A DNA stretch of 64,000 bases from CAVVST01 sp963750995 (GTDB lineage Bacteria > Acidobacteriota > Vicinamibacteria > Vicinamibacterales > UBA2999), in NCBI GenBank assembly GCA_963750995.1, contig CAVVST010000002.1, forward strand, positions 124,001-188,000, read 5' to 3'. The notes under the pieces were generated by a model, which was not told the origin of the DNA, did not search any database, and saw nothing but the letters and a program-made list of their open reading frames with translations. Position numbers and translations under genes: made by a program. Shown here piece by piece: positions 38,924 to 48,212 of this stretch; the stretch's first letter is position 1; every line of letters starts with the position of its first letter.

Positions 38924-40434
38924 GTGGCAGTGACCCCAGCGGCGCCCTTGCGTGCTCTGCGCCGGCCGCTGGCACTGGCGTTGTGGCTCGCCGCCGGGTC
39001 GGTGCTCGCCGGCTGGCTGGCTCTCGCCACGCTCCACGTTCGTGACGACTACCGGGTCAGCCACATGCAGGGCGTATGGATCGCGGCCGCGGAATCGGCA
39101 CGCGAAGGCCGGTTGTATCCGCCGATCGTGGACGGCGAGTACTACGCCGGCACGCGGTACATGCCGCTGCCGATTCTCCTCAATGCGGCAGCGTCGGCCG
39201 CCGCAGGTGATCCGCTGGTCGGAGGCAAGATCCTGGCGGCGGTTCTCATGGCCGGGCTGCTTGCGCTTGTGGTCTTCGTGTTGCGGCGCCGTTCCTGTCC
39301 GTGGCCGATCGCGGCGGCGCTCGCGGCGACGATCGTCGCTACCGACACGGGACTGCAGGCGGGCACCACAATTGGCGGAGACCTCCTTCCCGTGGTGCTG
39401 CAAACGGGAGCGCTCGCAGCTGCCGCAATCGCCAGCGGCCGCTCGCCGATCCTGATCGCCGGGGTCCTGGCGGGGCTGGCGATGGGCAGCAAACTCACCG
39501 CGCTCTGGGCGTTCCTGGCGATCGCGACATGGCTTGCCGTTCGGCGCGAGTGGCAGCGCGCCGGGTGGTTCGTCGCGGCGTCCGTGGTGAGCGCGGTGGC
39601 GCTATTGGGGACAGTGCAGATCCTCACTGCCGGCCGCCTATCGGAACACCTCTTGACGTTCTCGCTGGCGGGCGTGCGCGGCTGGAGCGCGACGCTGCGC
39701 GGGCCCAACCAGATCCTTTTCAACCTGCTCGGCCACGCCTGGGGCGCAGTAGTCCTCGTGCCGCTGGCGCTGCTCGGACCGCTGGTGTCGCATAGTTGGC
39801 GCGGCCTGTCGGTCTTCCATATCGCCCTGATTTACGCGCTGCTGCTGCTCATGGTCGTGTACGCCGACGTGGGCACCGGGTTCAATCAGCTGCTCGATCT
39901 CACCGTGCTCATCGCGCTGGCGGTCGGCAACCTGGCGGGCGACCTCGCACGCGATTCGGAACGCAGCGCGCCCGTCGTCATTTCCGTGGTGATGGTTTCG
40001 GTCCTTTGGGCCGTCGGTCTCGACCTGGTGCGAACGGTCGGCTTCGATCTGCGCGCGGCCGTTGCCGCTTCGGTCCGGGGCGCGGCGCCGACGCGCGCCG
40101 CGGTGCTCGTGAGCAGGATGGTCCAGCCGGAGGACGAAGTGCTGGCGGAGGATCCGTCGGTGTACGTCGCACTCCATCGTCGGCCGGTTGTGATGGATCC
40201 ATTCATGGTGATGCGGCTCGCGCAGCTCCATCCCGAGCGCGTGGACTCGCTGCTCACGCGGATCGCCGAGCGTCGGTTCGATCTTGTCGTGCTGGTGTAC
40301 GACTCGATGACCGCAGCTTCGACTACTGGTGGTCCGACTTTCACTTCGGGCCGCGGGTCGCCGACGCGCTTCGCCGCGCCTACCAGGGTGACGGCACCGC
40401 CGGCCGGTATTTTCTGTATCGTCCCCGCCAATGA
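38924..40434 (+). CDS. Multi-pass membrane protein, probable GT-C glycosyltransferase (one frameshift)
   Basis: About 503 codons with around ten hydrophobic helices (LALALWLAAGSVLAGWLALA, ILAAVLMAGLLALVVFVL, AGVLAGLAMGSKLTALWAFL, VLVPLALLGPLVSH, IALIYALLLLMVVYADVG). A periplasmic tail ends with SFDYWWSDFHFGPRV and YFLYRPRQ. The first loop has VRDDYRVSHMQGVWIAAAE, with the acidic DD pair at the GT-C donor site. The frame breaks near 40300 next to GTAC; one missing base after it restores VYDLDDRSFDYWW. It follows the lipid-linked sugar synthase gene, its likely donor supplier, and overlaps the next gene (ATGA at 40431-40434). Confidence 0.75.
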
Positions 40435-41712
40435 CGAGGAGGCCCACGGATGCGATCCGCGGTGTCCTGCAGTGGCGCCCTGCCATCGACGGACGGGCGG
40501 TTCTGATCTGCGTTGTCGCGGTCTATCTCTCAGCGATCGCGGGATTCCGGCAACTGTCCGACTCGAACGCCTGGCAGTTCCCGGGAGTGCCCGCCGGGAC
40601 CATCGCTCTTCTTCGATGCCCGTAATCTCACGGCCGCCTGGGAATGCCAGCGTCTCGGGTACGACCCGCTGTACGAGAACCCGTGCGACCCATGGAAGCG
40701 GCCTCTTATGTACCTCCGTCCCTGGCTCGTCTTCGGGTTTCTCGGACTCGACCAGTCGGACACCTCCGCCGTCGCCTGGGTCCTGATCGCCACGATGTTT
40801 CTCTCCATCGCCCTGCTGGCGGGGCGGGTGCCCGCGGGGACGGGATTGATACTAGCGTGCGCGGCCTGTTCGCCGGCCGTGATGCTGGCGGTGGAGCGGG
40901 CAAACATGGACGTGGCGCTGTTCTCGCTCGTCGCGGCCGCGGTTCTCCTCTGGGGTGCGCTGCCCGGCCCTGCGCAAGTGATCAGCCCGATATTGGTGTT
41001 GCTGGGCGCAACCGCGAAGATTTACCCGGTGTTCGCGTTGCCGGCTTTCGTCGTTACGCGGAGTCAGGTGGCCGCGCGGACCGCGCTCGCGTGCATCGCC
41101 GCGTTCGGCCTTTACTGCATCTACAGCGCGCGCGACATCGCGCACGTTGCCGAGATCGCGATTCAGGGTGAGCTTTGGTCCTACGGGGCGCGCATTCTGC
41201 CGGCGCACTTGTACCATCACGTCGGGGCAGATCGATGGACCGGTCCGGCGGCGGTCAAGCAACTGTTTGCCGCTCTACCGCTCGGCGTGATCGCGGCGGC
41301 GATCGTCGTTCGAATTCAGCGTCGCCTGGGCGCACGCGGCGACGACACGACAGTCAACACGTCCCGCCTGCTCGCTCTGCACGCGGGTGCGCTCATCTAC
41401 CTGGGCACGTTTGCGACGGCGAATAATTTCGATTACCGGTTGGTGTTCCTGCTCCTCACCCTGCCACAACTTGTCGAGTGGGCCAGCATACCGGCCGACC
41501 GGTTTTCGTCGCTGGCCGCGGCGACGCTTGTGGCGATTGTCGTGTTGCTCTGGGTCGGTAGCCTTTCGCAGTGGTTGAATCTCTGGGACGAGCTCGCGAG
41601 CTGGGTGGTCGCCAGCCTGCTGACAGCCGTTCTCGCCGCCACGCTGCCCAGCCTGAACTCTGTTCGCAGGTCGGTGCTTGGCGACGTCGCCTCTGTCGGC
41701 GTGCACCCGTAG
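40431..41712 (+). CDS. GT87/DUF2029-like membrane mannosyltransferase-type protein (one frameshift)
   Basis: About 427 codons with about ten hydrophobic helices. The loop after helix 1 reads LFFDARNLTAAWECQRLGYD and then DPLYENPCDPWKRPLMY, a pattern seen in polyprenol-phosphate-dependent alpha-mannosyltransferases of the GT87 type. Later segments include SPAVMLAVERANMDVALF and LLGATAKIYPVFALPAFVV, also characteristic. NNFDYRLVFLLLTLPQL lies near the C-terminus. The frame breaks near 40598; removing one base in GGGACC gives VPAGPSLFFDARN. It sits between a GT-C-like gene and a GT4 gene in one operon. Confidence 0.78.
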
Positions 41713-41717
41713 GTCCT

Positions 41718-42944
41718 ATGCCCCTCCGAATCGTGCATGTCACTAATGAGGCGTTCGGGCTGGACACTGCGAACGGCGTCCAGCAGGCCGTCTATTGTCT
41801 TGCCGGGGCACAGGCCGGCATTGGCGAGTCGGTCGTCATGTTCACAAGAGACGACCACGCAGTCCACGTGTTCAGCGAGCATCTCGAATCGCGTCGACGC
41901 CCCCCAGAAATGGTTTCGGCCCGATCGGGCAACTCGCTCCGCGAGCGACTGCTGTCTAGGCACTTCGAGCAAGTCCTGGCCAAAGACATTCTGGCGTGGC
42001 AACCCGACATCGTTCATTTTCACTCTGTCCACATACCTCAGAACGTGGCGTTAGCGGCCCATCTCCGCCGCGCGGGCGTACCGTACTGCGTGACTGTGCA
42101 CGCCGGACTATTTCGCGCGGCTCTGCGGCGGCGCCGGTTGAAGAAAGCCGTCTTCAACTTGTTCTTTGAGCGCCGCTATCTGAACGAAGCACAATTCATT
42201 CATGCACTGAGCCCGCATGAGAGCGAGGTCATCCGGCGTCATGGTGTCACACGGCCGGTGGTCGTCGCGCCAAACGGCCTTCCCCCCGATGTCGATGTTC
42301 CCGCCTCGCAACCAGACGCGCTGTATGCCGCGCTTCCGTGGCTCCGTGACCAACACGTGTTCATGTTCATCGGTCGATTGGATTCGTGGCAGAAGGGACT
42401 GGACCTGTTGGTGAGCGCGTTCGCGCACGCGGGGCTGCGCGATGCAGCACTGGTCTTGGTGGGTCCCGATTACCGCGGGTCCCGCCGTGCGTTGACCACA
42501 CTCACCGGCCGGCTCGGTATCTCGGCCCGCGTGGTGTTCGTCGACGCGGTATTTGGTCCGGACAGAGCGAACCTGTTTGCGGCAGCCGACGTGTTCGTGC
42601 ATCCGTCGCGGTGGGAAGGCGTATCGCTGTCTGTGCTGGCGGCGGCAGCTGCGGGTAAGGCGTGCCTGATCACGCGTGAGGCCGATCCGCTTGGCGAGCT
42701 CGAAGGCGCGCAGGCCGCGATCATTGTGGAAGCGAGTGTCTCAAGCGTTGCTGAGGGGTTGAAGCGAGCGACGGCGCTTAGCCGTCAGGAACTGCAGGTC
42801 CTCGGCGCGCGCGCCCGGCGTGTGGCAGACGCCCATTTCACATGGCCGGCAATTGCGGGGAAGCTCATTGACGCTTACCGGCTCGCGCTCAACCATGTGC
42901 CCGAGCATTCCCTAGTGAACCAGCGCCTCCCGGAATCGAATTGA
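41718..42944 (+). CDS. GT4 family glycosyltransferase
   Basis: 408-residue GT-B enzyme. MPLRIVHVTNEAFGLDTANG and GVQQAVYCLAGAQAGIGESV are the acceptor-domain start, PDIVHFHSVHIPQNVALAA is family-typical, and VVVAPNGLPPDVD follows. The donor domain has FMFIGRLDSWQKGLDLLV and FVHPSRWEGVSLSVLAAAAA, where E is the catalytic-site acidic residue of GT4 enzymes. Its C-terminal stretch ALSRQELQVLGARARRVADA is repeated as a remnant at about 45600. ATG 41718 is six bases after the preceding stop. Intact. Confidence 0.92.
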   Translation: MPLRIVHVTNEAFGLDTANGVQQAVYCLAGAQAGIGESVVMFTRDDHAVHVFSEHLESRRRPPEMVSARSGNSLRERLLSRHFEQVLAKDILAWQPDIVHFHSVHIPQNVALAAHLRRAGVPYCVTVHAGLFRAALRRRRLKKAVFNLFFERRYLNEAQFIHALSPHESEVIRRHGVTRPVVVAPNGLPPDVDVPASQPDALYAALPWLRDQHVFMFIGRLDSWQKGLDLLVSAFAHAGLRDAALVLVGPDYRGSRRALTTLTGRLGISARVVFVDAVFGPDRANLFAAADVFVHPSRWEGVSLSVLAAAAAGKACLITREADPLGELEGAQAAIIVEASVSSVAEGLKRATALSRQELQVLGARARRVADAHFTWPAIAGKLIDAYRLALNHVPEHSLVNQRLPESN

Positions 42945-43315
42945 GCTCTCATGCGGTGCTCGAGAACACCGCCGTCGCCGCGCCCTGGGTTCATGACCTC
43001 CGTTGGAACGAACAAAGCAATACGTCCACACGGAGTCGACGCAGATGTCCGATGGCATCGACTCATCGCCTTGAAGTCCGGATTGCGCCGCACGCGCAAC
43101 TGCAATTAGCCGCAGCGAGGGCGAGAAACAGCATTGTGGATTTGTGGCGCCACGTCGCATCCCTGCGCGGCTCTGGCGCCTACGTGGTCAGCGCAGTCAA
43201 CGGGCGATAATATGCGTCGGTCCGACGGTCCCAGCCGTAACCAGCGGTGACTGCAGCGCCTCGAAAAGCCAGAGGCTGCCCGACTCTCGGCAGCGAAAAC
43301 GGAAGGTCCGGAGTG
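42945..43315. other. Intergenic region, no convincing gene
   Basis: About 370 bases between the GT4 gene and the GT4-kinase fusion. An open frame of 89 codons (42941-43210) is present but has no recognisable domain, and the composition does not differ from neighbouring non-coding DNA. A promoter for the fusion gene is expected here; I could not place it. Confidence 0.45.
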
Positions 43316-45511
43316 ATGAAGATTCTGCTGTCGGCTTTGGCGTGTGACCCGGGGAAGGGGTCGGAACTGGAGGTCGGATTCCGAGCCTTGCTGGCCGCCG
43401 CCAGCCGTCACGAAGTGTGGCTACTCACCAACAGCGCCACGATTCCGATTGTGCGTGATGCGATTCAGGAGTATCCGTGGGCTGACCGTGTCCATTTCGA
43501 AGGGATTTATTTCGATGTCGACGACGAGTTGTATCCACAGCTGAGTACCCCTGGCTTCCATCGGTATTACGACCGCTGGCAGCGCGCGGCCGCAGTACGC
43601 GCCGTGGAGCTTGACGAGCGCATCAACTTCGACGTCGTTCACCACGTCACACTCGCGGCCAGCTGGACCCGTGCGGGTGCTACCGACGTCGACAAGCCGC
43701 TCGTCTGGGGACCGGTCGGGGGTGCGGTCGAGACACCGCTATCCCTGGTCCCGGACCTTGGCTGGCGAGGCCTGGTCGACGAGACCGGCCGCGTAGTCGC
43801 TCGTCGCCTTCTGATCCGAATTGGGCCCGCACGCCTCACACAACATCGCGCTGTCGTCACATTCGCACAGAATACCAATACGGCTCGGGTCATCCGGACT
43901 CCGGGACGGCTGCGCGTGCTCTCGAATGCAACCGCGGTGGACATCCGGGATATCGACGCCGCCGGACCACGACGAACCGACATCATTTTCGCGGCGCGGC
44001 TCCTCCCCTGGAAGGGCGGTCGACTGGCTGTCCGCACGATGCGTTTTGTTCGCCATCCGGAGGCGATGCTGCGAATCTTCGGAGACGGCTCGGAACGGCG
44101 TCGGATTGCGCGAGCCGCGCGACGGTGGGGTGTCGCCGATCGCGTCCGGTTCGAGGGGCTCGTGCCGCGCGACGAACTGCTGCGCACCGTCGCTACCGCT
44201 GGAGTCTTCTTCCATCCCGCCTTTCATGACGAGGCCGGACTCGCGGTTGCCGAAGCCTTATCGCTCGGGACGCCTGTTGTGTGTCTCGATCGGGGAGGGC
44301 CGCCCGAGCTCCTGCGTCATTGGCCCTCGGCATGCGCCGATGCCGTGGCGCCTGAGTCGCCCGAGAAGACCGCCCGAGCATTTGCGGCCGTGATTGATCG
44401 GTATTTATCCAACCCTCCTCCCGTACTCACAACCGCGCGGCGATCAACCACGTCTTTCGAGAACGAGTTGCTGGCTGCCTACGACGAAGCGTTCAACGCT
44501 GGCCATGATCACGCGCATCGCCCACAGCTGGTATGGGGTTTTCCAGCCGGCAAACCGCAGGTGTTCGCGCACACGCCGCGGGCCTTGTCAAAGGGCGTGA
44601 TGATGTACGGCTTCGGACGCCGGCGACCGCGCTGGACACAGCGTGCCATGGCGATACAGGTGCGACTGCCAATACTGCGCCGGCTGCTGGCGGAACCTAC
44701 TCCAGACCCGCCGCCGGTGTGTGGCTGGACCATCTGGCGTGCAGTTCGCGAAGAAGTGTGTCGACGCAACGCTCAGTCCTCGTTGGAGTGGATCCATTTT
44801 CAGTCGCAGTGGGGCAAGCGCCGGTCGAGCATGCTCGGACTCGACCGCATGGGCACGATACATTGGTTCGTTGTGGTTGAGCCGAAGGAGAAAGACGACT
44901 TTCGCAGTCGAGTGCCATCGACTCGTTCCTTCCGCATCGCAGCGTGTGTCGACTCATTCGTTTACGACGCATGGTCGGTGCGGCAATTCGAACCGTTGCC
45001 AAGCTTCCATCGGCCGGCGCGGTGGGACCCCGCAAGGATACGGCGAGTGGCTGAGGACGTGTCACTCGCGTTAAACGGAGTGCTCCCGCCCGCCGTCGGC
45101 ATTCCACCGCACTGGCGCCCGATTCATGGTGACTACGTGCCGTGGAACCTGCGCGAGGATTCCAGCGGGCAACTGTGGCTCATTGATTGGGAGGACGCCG
45201 GCTGGGGGCCTCCGCTCGCCGACTTCGTCCGCTACATCGTGGCCTACCATTCACTTTCTCGTCGGCGCAGTCCGGCCAGCATCGCCGACATTGTAATGAG
45301 CACAGTCGGGGCCGAATCGCTTGACGTCCTGCTCGAGGTGGCGACATTCTGGCTGTCGCAGCCGAATCTCCAGCTCGGCACGAACGACGACCGAACCTTC
45401 ACGCACCGACGAGAAACAAGAGACACGGCACGTCAAGCTCGCGAGGCGGCCGCATTCCGGGCGTTGGCATTGGGCGTCGAGGAATCAGCGCAAACGCGGG
45501 CAACGCCCTGA
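43316..45511 (+). CDS. GT4 glycosyltransferase fused to an aminoglycoside-phosphotransferase-like kinase
   Basis: 731 residues. Residues 1-410 are a GT4 enzyme: MKILLSALACDPGKGSELEV, KPLVWGPVGGAVETPLSL, DIIFAARLLPWKGGRLAVR, FFHPAFHDEAGLAVAEALSL. Residues 440-731 read as an APH/choline-kinase-type domain. The catalytic loop is HGDYVPWNLREDSSG (Asp base and Asn), and the magnesium motif is LWLIDWEDAGWGPPLADF. The upstream segment MGTIHWFVVVEPKEKDDF may be the N-lobe strands. GT-kinase fusions with this order are not something I recognise as a standard family. It may phosphorylate the sugar it adds, or a lipid acceptor. ATG 43316 is preferred (GTGATG context). No frame problem. Confidence 0.85.
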   Translation: MKILLSALACDPGKGSELEVGFRALLAAASRHEVWLLTNSATIPIVRDAIQEYPWADRVHFEGIYFDVDDELYPQLSTPGFHRYYDRWQRAAAVRAVELDERINFDVVHHVTLAASWTRAGATDVDKPLVWGPVGGAVETPLSLVPDLGWRGLVDETGRVVARRLLIRIGPARLTQHRAVVTFAQNTNTARVIRTPGRLRVLSNATAVDIRDIDAAGPRRTDIIFAARLLPWKGGRLAVRTMRFVRHPEAMLRIFGDGSERRRIARAARRWGVADRVRFEGLVPRDELLRTVATAGVFFHPAFHDEAGLAVAEALSLGTPVVCLDRGGPPELLRHWPSACADAVAPESPEKTARAFAAVIDRYLSNPPPVLTTARRSTTSFENELLAAYDEAFNAGHDHAHRPQLVWGFPAGKPQVFAHTPRALSKGVMMYGFGRRRPRWTQRAMAIQVRLPILRRLLAEPTPDPPPVCGWTIWRAVREEVCRRNAQSSLEWIHFQSQWGKRRSSMLGLDRMGTIHWFVVVEPKEKDDFRSRVPSTRSFRIAACVDSFVYDAWSVRQFEPLPSFHRPARWDPARIRRVAEDVSLALNGVLPPAVGIPPHWRPIHGDYVPWNLREDSSGQLWLIDWEDAGWGPPLADFVRYIVAYHSLSRRRSPASIADIVMSTVGAESLDVLLEVATFWLSQPNLQLGTNDDRTFTHRRETRDTARQAREAAAFRALALGVEESAQTRATP

Positions 45512-45539
45512 GGATTCCGGCACTTCTGATCATCACCCT

Positions 45540-45743
45540 TTCCCGCGGAAGCCAGGGTCGCGGATAAAACGCCTCTCGCGGTGGCCATCGCCGATCGGGC
45601 GGCGAGCCTCACCCGCGACGAGCTCCGGCAGATGGGAGCACGTGCCCGGCAGGTCGCGGGTGCGCACATCACCTGGCCGCAGGTTGCCGAAAAATCTAGT
45701 GGTCGCCTACCAGCGCGTGTTCGCTAGCACCCGTCGCGCGTGA
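45540..45743 (+). pseudogene. Remnant of the C-terminus of a GT4 glycosyltransferase
   Basis: A stretch of about 65 codons reads SLTRDELRQMGARARQVAGA, then HITWPQVAEK, closely matching the end of the GT4 protein at 41718-42944 (ALSRQELQVLGARARRVADA, HFTWPAIAGK). Near 45695 the frame shifts and continues as LVVAYQRVFASTRRA and a stop. No N-terminal part or start is present. It looks like the surviving tail of a deleted GT4 gene, left where the beta-helix gene array begins. Confidence 0.72.
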
Positions 45744-46103
45744 ATAAAGAATAAATGGTTGCGTTCTCAAGCACCTAGCGGCACAAGCCCAACCCTGTAA
45801 CTCGCCGCACAGAAAAGTCCTATCTGGTCCACGCGCCGCGCGTAAATCGATCAAAGCATCGAACGATTTCATGTGTGTCGCATACGGCACAGCCGTTGCT
45901 CATTCGTTGTGCAACTGGTGCACGAGCACCACTACCCCCGATTAATTGAAGAGTCGATTGATCGATGTGAGCCGGAAATCGCGATATGCGAGTGCCCGGA
46001 CAGATTCGAGCGTCCGTCCGCACTCGGCCATGAGTCCGGGTGCACACGTTGACCACCCATGCCCCAGGGCAGGCCGGGACATGGAGACATGCAAGGAGCG
46101 CCA
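45744..46103 (+). other. Leader region of the beta-helix array, no gene seen
   Basis: About 360 bases upstream of the first beta-helix gene. The initiation region contains a good ribosome site, AAGGAGCGCC, ending two bases before ATG 46104. Around 45792-45815 the string CCTGTAACTCGC resembles CCTGTAATTCGC upstream of the fourth beta-helix gene (about 51635), perhaps part of a shared promoter. No other feature is seen. Confidence 0.45.
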
Positions 46104-48107
46104 ATGAGCAGCCGTGGTGTCGTCGTTTGTCTATTCGTGTGCGTCGTAAGCCTCTTCACCTTCTCCGAGTCGGCGTCAGCCCAAACGAGCGACTGGACCG
46201 TCTGCGCATCGGAAGGCGGGACCTGCGCGTTTACGGGAACACAGGAAGTGCGCTACGGCGCAAATGGATCGTACGCGTACAAGACGTTGACCAATGGAAC
46301 CGCCTGTACCAATGCTGTGTTCAGCGATCCCGTGTACGGCGTTCGGAAAGACTGTGCCCTCCGGACTGCGACGGCGACCGGTGAGTGGAGTGTCTGCGCG
46401 GCGGAAGGGGGCACCTGCGCGTTTCCGGGAACACAGGAAGTGCGCTACGGCGCGAATGGATCGTAACTGGTACAAGACGTTGACCGATGGAACCGTCTGT
46501 ACCAATGCTGTGTTCGGCGATCCGGTGTACGGCGTTCGGAAAGACTGTGCCCTCCGAACTGCGACGGCGACCGGTGAGTGGAGTGCCTGCGCGGCGGAAG
46601 GGGGCACCTGCGCGTTTACGGGAACACAGGAAGTGCGCTACGGCGCGAATGGCTCCTACTACCACAAGACGTTGACGGGCGGGACGGCGTGCACCAACGC
46701 TGTCTTCGGGGACCCCGCCTACGGTGTGCGCAAGGACTGCTCCCTCCGGGCCGCCAGTGACTGGAACTTCTGTGCATCGGAAGGCAGCTCCTGCGCATTT
46801 GCCGGCACCAAACAGGTCCGTTTCGGCGCTAACGGCTCCTATTTCTATAAAACAGTGACCGACAGCGTCGCCTGCCACACCAGCGTCTTCGGTGACCCGA
46901 TCTACGGCGTAAGGAAGCAGTGCGACGTCGCCGGGGCGATGGCGTTGGCTCTGCCGCCGCCGCCGCCGCCGCCCGACCCGACCTACGGGCCGCGAGCGAG
47001 CATCACGTGTCCGGCGGGGGCGGTGAATATCTCGCCTGGTACCTCGATCCCGTTTACCGTCAACCAATACCCAGCGGGGACGACGTACTGTCTGCGAGCC
47101 GGGTACATTCTGTAACCAGCTCTAGCACCCCGAAACGCGGCGATACCTTCGTCGGTGAATACGGTGCGATCCTCGACGGCACTGGCTGGCGGACGAGCGA
47201 TGACACGCAGGCCCCGTTCCGGGCGCACAACCAGGACATCGACTACGTGACCATCCGCAATCTCGTGATCCGGAACATGCCCCACCAGGGCATCCATACG
47301 TACTACTGGATGTCCGATCACTGGACGATCGAATACAACGAGATTGCCTATAACAAGTGGGGCCTCGAATTTTCGCCCGACTTCACCATCAGGCACAATT
47401 ACATCCACCACAACGTGGGCAACCCGACATCCTCCATTCCGGCCGACCGGGGCGGCGGCTACCTGGCACAGTACGCCCATAACACGACCTTCGACAGCAA
47501 CGAGATCGCCTATAACGGCCCGGAACAGAAGGTGGTGCAGTCGGCGAACGTGACGTTCCGCAACAACTTCGTCCATCACAATCTCCGCGACGGCATCTGG
47601 TTCGACAGCAACACCGCTGGGGGCCTACTCATCGAAGGCAACCGCGTGGAGGACAACGGACGCAACGGGATTTCCTTCGAGGCCAGCATCGGCGCCACCA
47701 TTCGGAACAACACGGTCCGGCGAAGTGCGGGCGACGGGGTATTTATCTCGATGTCCCAGAACGCCCAGATCTACAGCAACACGCTCGAGGGCAATGCCGG
47801 GGGCATCGAATATTTCCTCTACTGCGGCGCGCTGTCCCTGGGGGAGGATGTCAAGAACAATGCGGCGTACGCCAACACGGTCGTCGTCGGCACGCAGAGC
47901 TACGCCTACGCGAGCGCCTTCAGCTCCACCGCGTGCACCTCGGCCCAGCTGGGGCCGTATATGAATGGCTCGAAGAACCTGAACTTCTCCCGCAACACCT
48001 ACAAGGTGCCATCAGCCAATGGCCGGTACTTACTCTGGGAGAGCTGGAAGTATTGGAATGAGTGGCAGGCACTCGGGCAAGACCTCGACGGCAGCCTGTC
48101 CCAGTAG
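46104..48107 (+). CDS. Secreted beta-helix protein 1, four Cys-rich repeats (two frameshifts)
   Basis: Starts with a signal peptide (GVVVCLFVCVVSLFTFSESASAQ). Four tandem modules of about 57 residues follow, each like DWTVCASEGGTCAFTGTQEV, RYGANGSYAYKTL and ACTNAVFSDPVYGVRKDC. After a proline linker (PPPPPPPPDP) comes the shared domain of about 370 residues, starting ITCPAGAVNISPGTS. It contains right-handed beta-helix repeats such as DYVTIRNLVIRNMPHQGIHT, HWTIEYNEIAYNKWGLEF and TFRNNFVHHNLRDGIW. Two frameshifts, at 46463-46467 (GTAAC for GTAC) and 47103 (a G missing before GTAC), cancel out. First of seven paralogues; likely binds or modifies a polysaccharide outside the cell. Confidence 0.82.
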
Positions 48108-48120
48108 CTGCTGACGATGA

Positions 48121-48172
48121 GCTCACGCCCGGCGCGTTCGCCGCCACCTGGCGGACGCCGCCGGGCGTGAGC
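48121..48172 (+). terminator. Hairpin terminator after beta-helix gene 1
   Basis: GCTCACGCCCGGCG (48121-48134) pairs perfectly with CGCCGGGCGTGAGC (48159-48172). The loop contains a second hairpin, CCGCC-ACCT-GGCGG. It starts 13 bases after the stop codon. A long T run is not present, only ATTCC, so strength is uncertain. Confidence 0.75.
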
Positions 48173-48212
48173 ATCATTCCGAAACGCTGTAAGCTGGGAG
48201 CAGGCAGCGAAG

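Noticed and set aside
42941..43210. 89-codon frame before the GT4-kinase fusion
   Set aside because: No recognisable domain, poor start context; treated as non-coding.
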